8,716 nt of DNA from Opitutia bacterium UBA7876 (GTDB taxonomy: Bacteria > Verrucomicrobiota > Verrucomicrobiia > Opitutales > Seribacteraceae), in contig DLRY01000019.1 in NCBI GenBank assembly GCA_002500665.1, positions 1 through 8,716 on the forward strand, given 5' to 3'. A program made the position numbers and the translations under genes. Below the pieces are notes generated by a model. That model did not search any database and had not been told where the DNA came from. It worked only from the letters and a program-made list of their open reading frames with translations. Shown here in pieces: positions 1-6,048 of the stretch (positions are counted from its first letter, which is position 1; each line of letters starts with the position of its first letter).

Positions 1-116
1 CAAAACACCCAGTCGCGGGCAAAGGAAAGAGCGAGAATCCAATATAAAAGGATTCCCAGGTTAATGACCGTGCACCAGCCTAGAAAGGTACGGAGGTTTT
101 CTTTGGTTACGTTCAT
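1..116 (-). CDS. Small membrane protein, DUF6868-like (N-terminal part, runs off the left edge)
   Basis: Translating the minus strand from the ATG at 116-114 gives 38 codons with no stop before the window edge. The peptide starts MNVTKENLRTFLGWCTVINL and continues as a hydrophobic stretch (about residues 16-33) ending ARDWVF. A short polar N-terminus, then RTFLGWCTVIN, then a transmembrane helix ending in an ARDW-type motif matches my memory of DUF6868, a family of roughly 80-residue membrane proteins of unknown function. I could not run a profile search. The ATG lies 13 bp after the stop of the sulfatase/propeller gene, in the same direction, so co-transcription is likely. No Shine-Dalgarno sequence is visible, so the start rests on spacing and on the family-like N-terminus. 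No function is assigned. It is missed if only long ORFs are considered. Confidence 0.62.
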   Translation of the reverse strand, partial: MNVTKENLRTFLGWCTVINLGILLYWILALSFARDWVF

Positions 117-129
117 CGGTTGGATTGCC

Positions 130-1413
130 CTACTTACCGATACAGTAGAGAAATTTATGTCCGCGCAAGAAAAGTTGATCGCCTACCACCGCGGGCGATG
201 CGTCGAAGCGGTCGCCCAAGGTGTTCGTAGCCATCAATTCGAACTTCCCAGTCCTCTTGATCACGGCCGTCTTTCCATAGCGCCCCACCACGTAGACGTG
301 ATTACCCGCACCCACCAGCGATGCATAGACGTTGGACAAGCCTTTGATCCGGGTTCGCTCCATGAGAACCTTACCTGTTTTAGCATCAACGCAGGAAAGG
401 ATCGCTTGGTTGGATTGGGTGAAGTAGAGAAGCCCGTCATAAAGCACGGGAGATGGAACGTAGGGGGTTCCCAAGTCCCCCTTCCATAGGATGTTCTCCG
501 ATTGGTCCCCTTTCCCCGAAATGGGGACGGCGAGTACGGAAAAGCCTTGGTATCCCGTCATACAGTAAGCAACTCCGCCCTCAACGATTGGGCATGGAAT
601 CGCATTATCCGTCAGGCCGGAGCATTCCCAAATGACGTTCCCATTCTCAAGATCATAGCTGATCACCTTACCGGGAGTCTGGCTATTCCCTGCTTCCGGC
701 CTGGAGGCGGTGGTGATCACTTGAGTTTTGCCTTCAAGCTCAACGACTGCAGGCGTGGACCATCCATTGCGGGTGTTCCGGTTTTTCATCCAAATGGTTT
801 CTCCATTTTTGACGTTCAAAACCTGAATGGTCGACTGTCCCCGGTTGTCCCTAAGAATAACCAGTTTGTCCTTATACAAAACGGGAGAACTGCCCTCCCC
901 CAGGCTCGCTCCGATCTTAACCTTGCCCAAGTTGCGCTCCCAAATCCTATTACCATTCAAGTCATAACAGAACAAACCCGCCGAACCGAACCAGCAATAG
1001 AGGCGCTCGCCATCGGTAGTGGGAGAGGCCGAGGCAAAGTTGTTGTCCCGATGAGTCCCCTCGTGCGGAATCATTTTGGTAGCCACCCTCCGCCAAAGTG
1101 TTTTCCCGGACTTGCGGTCCAAGCAAAGCACGATGAACTCGTAGGTCGTATTCGGGTGCGTGATGTCGAAGACTCGCTTGGGCTGGTCTTCCGGACGAGG
1201 CAGGAAAGGATCCACCTTGCCGGTATTGATCGCAGTGAGAAGAAAGACTTTGTTGCCCCAGACAATGGGTGTGGAAGTTCCAAAGCCCTCGACCGGCACT
1301 TTCCAACGGACGTTCTTTTTTTCGCTCCAGTGAATGGGTGGTTTCGCCAAAGGGGCGACTCCGTTTGCATCGGGCCCGCGCCAATGAACCCAATTATGGG
1401 TAGCCTTCGCCAT
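130..1413 (-). other. PQQ-like propeller module of the fusion protein (residues 610-1036)
   Basis: This part is about 427 residues, close to the full length of stand-alone PQQ-like proteins common in Planctomycetota and Verrucomicrobiota. It starts with the WRGP...NGVAP...WSEKKNVRWKV pattern I associate with the mature N-terminus of those proteins, and ends with a closing strand FLYCIGK. Met610 (ATG at 1413-1411) could be a relic or internal start. However, a product starting there would have no signal peptide, and the 20 bases before it hold no convincing ribosome binding site. I therefore read it as part of the long protein, exported by the sulfatase's signal peptide. Confidence 0.85.
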
Positions 1414-3240
1414 GTTGGACGGTTTGCTCTTTTGATTCCCTGCAGAGATATGGGTAAGAATTTTAACGAAGGAGGCTCCCGGGTTGGGCATGGCGGAATC
1501 AAGTCGGCGTTTTTCCTTCCAGAGCTGGCCGACACGGGCGCGCTGTTCGGATTTAAGACCGGCCATAACACGATCGACGTAGGGCTGATGTCGGCTTCCA
1601 TGATAGCCGTCCGGAAGGTCGTTATTATCTATGCGGGCGAGGAGTTTCGGGATATCGGTGTCGGGAGCTCCGATGGCAGGCCGTTGCGGTTCGTTTGCTC
1701 GAACCTTATTCACGGCAGCCTGTTCTTCCGGAGTGAGCCATTCCGGAGCATCGGCAATGACGCTCGCATAAATGGCCTCCGCTTTCTTTTTCATTCGCGC
1801 AACGAGTTCGGGCCGCTCTTTCGCAAGGTCGTTTTGCTGACCGATATCCTTCGAGAGATCATAGAGTTGGACACGGCCGAGCTCGCTCTTCTTGAGTTCA
1901 GGGATCCACGCTTCGTTGAAGTAGAACAAGTCCCGAAGTTGGTTCCGCAAACGGTCGGCCTCGGGATGGTTAAGATTCCCGTTGAACAGGCGGGAGCGAA
2001 GCTCCATTCCCCCCAGCGCTTTCTCTAGATCATCGCCGAGGACTTGCTTGATTTGCTCGGTGAGTCGAGCAGCGGCTTTGAAGTCGATCGGTGATTTCGC
2101 ATTGCCGGAGGCAAAAAGAGTGTGGTCACCCAATCTAAGGACCATGTTCGCGCCAGTCATCCAAAAGAGCGGCTGATGCCTCTTGAACGTACCAGACCCA
2201 GTGAGCATAGGGGTGAGGTCGGAGCCGTCGAGATGGACTTTCGCGGGTTTCTTGATGCCGATCAATCCACAGAGCGTGGGAAGAAGGTCGACGACACCGG
2301 CGGGCTCGTCCTCGACGCGTCCGCCAGGGATTCCGCGCTTCCAGTAAAAGATGCCGGGGACGCGGTGCCCGCCTTCGAATTGAGATCCTTTCTGGCCGCG
2401 AAGTTCTCCGCTGCGCTCCGGTCGGTAGCTGCCGTTGTCGGAGGCGTAGACGATGATGGTGTTCTCTAGCTCCCCAAGTTTTTCCAGTCTGGCGACGAGT
2501 CGCCCGATCGCCCGGTCGGTGTTGTCGATGGTGCCACTGTAAATTGCGGCTTGATCGTTGAGCGCGCCATACCGGGAAACGATCTCGTCGGGCGCCGCGA
2601 TCGGAGCGTGGGGTTCGTTGAACCAGAGATTGAGAAAGAAGGGTTCCTTGGCGGCGCTCTTTTCATCGAGCCAAGCGAGGGCTTCATCAACGACGATTTG
2701 GCAAGAGTAGCCTTGTATCCGCCCCACGCGTTCGCCATTACGAAGAAACTGGGTTGGGTTCTTGTGGCTGGGACCCGGGCCGTTGACGAGGCCGAACCAA
2801 TAGTCGAAGCCATGATCGGCCGGGGTGGGGTTGTCGCGATTGTTTACCGGCATACCTAGGTGCCACTTGCCGAAGTGGGCGGTGGCGTAGCCATTTTCCT
2901 TGAGCACTTCGGCGATGGTCGTTTCGCTCTTCAAGAGATGCATCTTGTGAAGCCGTTCGGTGATGACGGAATAGACTCCGGCTCGATAGTGGTGGCGGCC
3001 CGTAAGGAAGGTGGCGCGCGAAGGGGAACAACTTGGCGCTCCGGAATGGAAATCGGTGAAGCGCACGCCCCCGGCGGCCAACTTGTCGAGGATCGGGGTC
3101 TTGACTGGACCCCCGTAACAGCCGAGGTCACGGTAGCCCAGGTCGTCGACAAGCAGAGTGACGACGTTCGGGTGTTTGTCCTTGGCAAAACCGGTACAAG
3201 CCAACAACAGGAGGCATAAAAACGTGAGGATAGCTTTCAT
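130..3240 (-). CDS. Exported type I sulfatase fused to a PQQ-like beta-propeller
   Basis: This 1036-residue protein joins two normally separate proteins. Residues 1-19 are a signal peptide; LLLLAC at 10-15 could be a lipobox, so a lipoprotein is possible. Residues about 24-500 are an arylsulfatase-A-type sulfatase with visible active-site elements: DD at 32-33, the formylglycine motif CSPSR at 71-75 followed by TGR at 80-82, GKWHLG at 124-129, EPHAP at 209-213, DN at 268-269 and RGQKG with K284. The family hydrolyses sulfate esters after Cys is converted to formylglycine by a separate maturase, which is not encoded here. Residues about 515-600 are an uncharacterised extension. Residues 610-1036 are a full PQQ-like propeller opening with WRGP (620-623) and carrying repeats such as GKTLW and NGETIW. 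No adjacent Cys pair is seen, so it is probably a binding or structural propeller, not a quinoprotein dehydrogenase. The ATG at 3240 has GGA 8 bases upstream and follows the hydrolase gene by 20 bp. The substrate is unknown; a sulfated polysaccharide is an inference. Confidence 0.93.
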   Translation of the reverse strand: MKAILTFLCLLLLACTGFAKDKHPNVVTLLVDDLGYRDLGCYGGPVKTPILDKLAAGGVRFTDFHSGAPSCSPSRATFLTGRHHYRAGVYSVITERLHKMHLLKSETTIAEVLKENGYATAHFGKWHLGMPVNNRDNPTPADHGFDYWFGLVNGPGPSHKNPTQFLRNGERVGRIQGYSCQIVVDEALAWLDEKSAAKEPFFLNLWFNEPHAPIAAPDEIVSRYGALNDQAAIYSGTIDNTDRAIGRLVARLEKLGELENTIIVYASDNGSYRPERSGELRGQKGSQFEGGHRVPGIFYWKRGIPGGRVEDEPAGVVDLLPTLCGLIGIKKPAKVHLDGSDLTPMLTGSGTFKRHQPLFWMTGANMVLRLGDHTLFASGNAKSPIDFKAAARLTEQIKQVLGDDLEKALGGMELRSRLFNGNLNHPEADRLRNQLRDLFYFNEAWIPELKKSELGRVQLYDLSKDIGQQNDLAKERPELVARMKKKAEAIYASVIADAPEWLTPEEQAAVNKVRANEPQRPAIGAPDTDIPKLLARIDNNDLPDGYHGSRHQPYVDRVMAGLKSEQRARVGQLWKEKRRLDSAMPNPGASFVKILTHISAGNQKSKPSNMAKATHNWVHWRGPDANGVAPLAKPPIHWSEKKNVRWKVPVEGFGTSTPIVWGNKVFLLTAINTGKVDPFLPRPEDQPKRVFDITHPNTTYEFIVLCLDRKSGKTLWRRVATKMIPHEGTHRDNNFASASPTTDGERLYCWFGSAGLFCYDLNGNRIWERNLGKVKIGASLGEGSSPVLYKDKLVILRDNRGQSTIQVLNVKNGETIWMKNRNTRNGWSTPAVVELEGKTQVITTASRPEAGNSQTPGKVISYDLENGNVIWECSGLTDNAIPCPIVEGGVAYCMTGYQGFSVLAVPISGKGDQSENILWKGDLGTPYVPSPVLYDGLLYFTQSNQAILSCVDAKTGKVLMERTRIKGLSNVYASLVGAGNHVYVVGRYGKTAVIKRTGKFELMATNTLGDRFDASPAVVGDQLFLRGHKFLYCIGK
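3016..3030 (-). other. Sulfatase formylglycine (FGly) modification motif CSPSR
   Basis: The codons read TGT TCC CCT TCG CGC, giving C71-S-P-S-R75, followed by ATFLTGR. This matches the CxPSR-xxx-TGR signature recognised by the formylglycine-generating enzyme, so the sulfatase half is expected to be Cys-type and catalytically competent after modification. Confidence 0.93.
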
Positions 3241-3260
3241 TTTATTTGTCCAGCAACTGA

Positions 3261-4880
3261 CTATTTCAGAGGCTTTTTTATAAAGTTATCGGATAGCAAA
3301 GGGGCAGTGACTTGGGCTGCCCAAGCATTCCAACGTCTTATGGCTGCCTGGCGGTCAGTTTTGTTGTGACCGGGATTGAATCCGAACTTTCCGACGTCAT
3401 CCGTTCCTTTTTTGAGAATAATATGAGCGTAGCCACGAAGCCCCCCATCCGAGTCGTCCAGCAGTTTGATCAGTGTCTGGATAATCTTCCTGTCGTCATG
3501 CATGTTGCCAAATATCATCAATTCATAGGGCCTCGAAATTGCCGTGATCAGTTGGAACCTGATGTACCGCGTAAGAGAGGTATCGAGCACTGCATCGGTT
3601 ATGATTTTCTGGGCATCGAGTTGGCGCCATTTTGCATACCTGCCGAGAACGTGACAGGCATTGAACCTAAGGTCCTGGTCTTTTTTCGGGTCGTTGTCCC
3701 TGATGATTTCGCCAAGTTTGGCAATAAAGGCAGGACCATAGCTTGTAGAGTAACCACTTGCCACCGCGGCGTGGCGAACGTCGGCGTGCCTGGAATCGAA
3801 TGCCTTGATGAGCGCCTCACCTGCTTGAGGACCACCAATGCGGGCGGCTTTCTTAATGAGGGGGATGGCCTGCGAATTTGACATGGTGGCGACGTCCCTT
3901 TTGATCGTCGCGAGCGTTGCCTTGTCCGTTTCGCCAAGGGGAAGGATCTTGTTGCGCGTCGCGTGGATCCACCTGAAGACGTCATCATTGACAACCATAT
4001 TGATAGGATCGCCTTGAAAGACCTTGGCGTGGTTTACCCCATCCAATTCGCGGTAGACGTATCGAATGCCCTTTTTACCCAATACCCGCGTAAAGCATCG
4101 CGTGAGACCAACGTCGATAACGTAGTCGCTGTCGCCGTGCACATGGTAGAACTCGGGGAGAAAGTCAGCTGAATTGCCATTGCCAGGCGGCAGGAATTCT
4201 TTCAGCGATTGATCATGAAAGTCGACGCCGTAATCAATTCTGGTTCCCGTCCACTTCCCATTGACAATGCCATCCTTCCATTTGAGTTTTACCCAATCCT
4301 GATTGGGGTATCCTCCGAGAGACTTTCTCGTCCAGTCCGGGCTATGAGCCCCGGCGTAGGCAGTCACGGTGGCGAAGTGCCTTAGGTGGTCCCAGATGAA
4401 ACGCGTGGCCATGAACCCGCCTCTCGACCACCCAATGAGGTGAACACGTCGCCGGTCGACAGGGTAAGTTTTCATGGCCCATCGAAAGGTTTCGTATGAT
4501 GGTCCGTGATCGGCTTTTTCCCAATCGCCCAAGTGTTCTTCGTACCCATTCGGGCGTCGCGATTTCAGACCGATGATTACGTAATCATCCACAACCCCTT
4601 GGCGTTCCAAAAAAGTTTTGGATGGCCAATCCACCATGGAGTTTTCATTTCCGCCATGAGGGTGAAAGGCGAGAATCAGGCCGAGCGTCTTTTCTTTGGG
4701 CAGGCTCATTGGCACACGGGCCTTGAACTTCATGCTCGTGCCGTTACTGAATTTGAGCGTGTCAGTAAAGGTACCGGTTTGCGGAGCACCTTGGACATAA
4801 GACGCGCTTGAGGTGCTGACCAGAAATAAGATTCCGACAAATAGAGGCAGGGTGCATATAACGGCACGGGTATGTTTCAT
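3261..4880 (-). CDS. Exported alpha/beta-hydrolase (esterase/PHB-depolymerase type) with C-terminal HEAT-like repeats
   Basis: The start at 4880 gives MKHTRAV plus a hydrophobic core ending STSSA, a standard signal peptide, with GAG five bases before the ATG. An in-frame ATG at 4904 would add eight residues (547 in total) and has no ribosome binding site. In 547-residue numbering, 44-315 form an alpha/beta-hydrolase: oxyanion-loop HPHGG at 81-85, nucleophile elbow GWSRGG at 158-163 (Ser160), an acid in HGDSD at 256-260 and His292 in GVNHAKVF. This layout fits secreted feruloyl esterases, acetyl-xylan esterases and PHB depolymerases, so an ester bond is the likely target; a peptidase is a weaker alternative. 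Residues about 325-530 are alpha-helical with HEAT-like repeats (for example HADVRHAAVASG, DQDLRFNACHVLGRYA, DGGLRGYAHIILKKG) and end in RRWNAWA, seen in many PVC HEAT proteins. The gene lies 20 bp before the sulfatase fusion. The exact substrate is unknown. Confidence 0.85.
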   Translation of the reverse strand: MKHTRAVICTLPLFVGILFLVSTSSASYVQGAPQTGTFTDTLKFSNGTSMKFKARVPMSLPKEKTLGLILAFHPHGGNENSMVDWPSKTFLERQGVVDDYVIIGLKSRRPNGYEEHLGDWEKADHGPSYETFRWAMKTYPVDRRRVHLIGWSRGGFMATRFIWDHLRHFATVTAYAGAHSPDWTRKSLGGYPNQDWVKLKWKDGIVNGKWTGTRIDYGVDFHDQSLKEFLPPGNGNSADFLPEFYHVHGDSDYVIDVGLTRCFTRVLGKKGIRYVYRELDGVNHAKVFQGDPINMVVNDDVFRWIHATRNKILPLGETDKATLATIKRDVATMSNSQAIPLIKKAARIGGPQAGEALIKAFDSRHADVRHAAVASGYSTSYGPAFIAKLGEIIRDNDPKKDQDLRFNACHVLGRYAKWRQLDAQKIITDAVLDTSLTRYIRFQLITAISRPYELMIFGNMHDDRKIIQTLIKLLDDSDGGLRGYAHIILKKGTDDVGKFGFNPGHNKTDRQAAIRRWNAWAAQVTAPLLSDNFIKKPLK

Positions 4881-4927
4881 TGTAACTCGATTGCTGGTTT
4901 CCATTTAACAGAATGGTAGAAAATTGG

Positions 4928-5923
4928 CTATTTGGGGGTCGCTTCCCCGTGGGGATAGCGGTAATCGGCCGAATCATCCGTGGAGACCTTTCTCGTCTTT
5001 TTGATCTTCAAGTCATACAGGTAGAGCGCCCCGCCCGCCTGATACATGATGGCGGACTGGTCGCGCGTCCAGCGCGGGTAGGCAAACCAGACCTGCCTGC
5101 CCTCCTTGTTGGCAAAGGGCTTGGCGTTGGTGATGGCACGGGTCTTGGCATCGAAATCGGCAAGGTACAAAGTACGCCCGGCAACCTTGCGCGTGAATCC
5201 CTTTTGGTACTCGAAACAGATTTGGGTCTCGTCGACCGACAAGCTCAAACGATCCAGGTACCCGCCTTTCGCCAGGTCGCATTTGATCTTCTCGAAATCC
5301 GGTTGTCCCTTTGGCTTGGGAGTCATGAGAAAGTAGCCCCTGCCCTGCTTGGGATGAGCGTGATTGACCAGAATCCGACCATCCGTCAGGCAAGTGTAGG
5401 CCCAAGTGTGCGTAGCCTTGCCGGTAAGGGCAATTTCCTCCCCGGGCTTTCCTCCGATCTTCCCAGCCATGACGTGGTATCCCCCACCCTTCGGGTTTTT
5501 CCGGTTCCAGATCGGAGTGTTTTTGCCGTCACGGGTCCAAGTCTGGTTGAAGTTGGTTTGCGTGGCATCGGTGATCTGATGAAAACCCGTACCGTCTGCA
5601 TTTATGATGCAGATCGCAGTTTTCCACATGCCGACTTGAGGGTGATTTTGGACGCGCCGGAAAAAAACCAGTTTGTCTCCCGTCTTGGACCAGGAAGGCT
5701 TGAAATCCCAATGTCCGGTGGTGAGAGGCTTGCCCTCGTGCTCACCGAGGACGGTGACGTGGATTTCCCCGTTCTTGAAGTAAGCCGACCGGTGCCCCGC
5801 GGCGACAGATGATTGGGATCCTTCAGGAAGTGGGTCGGATTGGCCTAAAACTGGAAGACACGATGTGACTGACAGTACCCTTGCAAGCAAGCTTCGGTTC
5901 ACGAATAATTTCAATGGGTTCAT
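4928..5923 (-). CDS. Exported PD40/TolB-like beta-propeller protein
   Basis: The protein has 331 residues. Residues 1-28 look like a signal peptide (basic start, hydrophobic LLARVLSVTSCLPVLG, cleavage near G27/Q28). The rest shows PD40-type WD40-like blades: DFKPSWSKTGDKLVFFRR at 73-90, FNQTWTRDGKNTPIW at 125-139, LDRLSLSVDETQICFEY at 223-239 and FAYPRWTRDQSAIMYQA at 280-296, with strand pairs such as CIINADGTGFHQIT between them. This matches the TolB C-terminal propeller fold, but the TolB N-terminal domain is absent, so it is not TolB itself. Proteins of this kind bind peptides or glycans, or act as scaffolds; no catalytic residues can be assigned. It is the first of four tightly spaced genes and precedes the hydrolase by 23 or 47 bp depending on that gene's start. 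The ATG at 5923 has no clear Shine-Dalgarno sequence; it was chosen because it gives the signal peptide. Confidence 0.78.
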   Translation of the reverse strand: MNPLKLFVNRSLLARVLSVTSCLPVLGQSDPLPEGSQSSVAAGHRSAYFKNGEIHVTVLGEHEGKPLTTGHWDFKPSWSKTGDKLVFFRRVQNHPQVGMWKTAICIINADGTGFHQITDATQTNFNQTWTRDGKNTPIWNRKNPKGGGYHVMAGKIGGKPGEEIALTGKATHTWAYTCLTDGRILVNHAHPKQGRGYFLMTPKPKGQPDFEKIKCDLAKGGYLDRLSLSVDETQICFEYQKGFTRKVAGRTLYLADFDAKTRAITNAKPFANKEGRQVWFAYPRWTRDQSAIMYQAGGALYLYDLKIKKTRKVSTDDSADYRYPHGEATPK

Positions 5924-6048
5924 TTTGATGTTCTTACAAACAGGAAGAAGTCAGGCAAGGTGGCATCGCGATTGGGGGAACGGAGAAAAGATGATGGGGC
6001 AGCGCTTCTCTGGCTTGCGCTCGAATTCTTTCATCGGGGGGGCTTGGT
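5924..6048. other. 125-bp intergenic spacer, only plausible internal promoter site
   Basis: This is the only gap above 50 bp between genes in the window. On the minus strand a TTGCCT and TAAGAA pair lies 16 bases apart just before the ATG at 5923, but the match is poor and too close to the start codon to call a promoter. A 5-bp inverted repeat (AGCGC at 6001-6005, GCGCT at 6017-6021) has an 11-base loop and no adjacent T-tract, so I do not call a terminator. A run of seven G lies at 6036-6042 near the end of the cytochrome gene. No coding sequence is supported here. Confidence 0.5.

Noticed and set aside
35..55. Inverted repeat GAATCC...GGATTC (6-bp stem, 9-base loop) as a terminator after the sulfatase fusion.
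   Set aside because: The stem is short and AT-rich and has no solid T-run after it. It lies inside the reading frame of the DUF6868-like gene, within its membrane-helix codons.
1411..1413. Internal ATG as a separate start for a stand-alone PQQ-like gene.
   Set aside because: There is no stop between the two modules, no convincing ribosome binding site, and the product would lack the signal peptide this family normally needs. Internal initiation cannot be fully excluded.
130..1413. PQQ module as a true quinoprotein alcohol or glucose dehydrogenase.
   Set aside because: It lacks an adjacent Cys-Cys pair and the usual length of those enzymes, and better fits the catalytically silent PQQ-like propellers frequent in PVC bacteria.
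502..2028. Long plus-strand open frame of about 508 codons opposite the sulfatase/propeller gene.
   Set aside because: It lies wholly antisense to a gene with clear conserved motifs, its translation shows no recognisable domain or export signal, and such antisense frames are common opposite coding DNA of this composition.
4913..5812. Plus-strand open frame of about 299 codons opposite the PD40 gene.
   Set aside because: It is antisense to a gene with a signal peptide and repeated propeller motifs, and its own translation has no family signature.
6001..6021. AGCGC/GCGCT inverted repeat as a terminator after the cytochrome gene.
   Set aside because: The stem has only five pairs with an 11-base loop and no adjacent T-tract on the transcribed strand.
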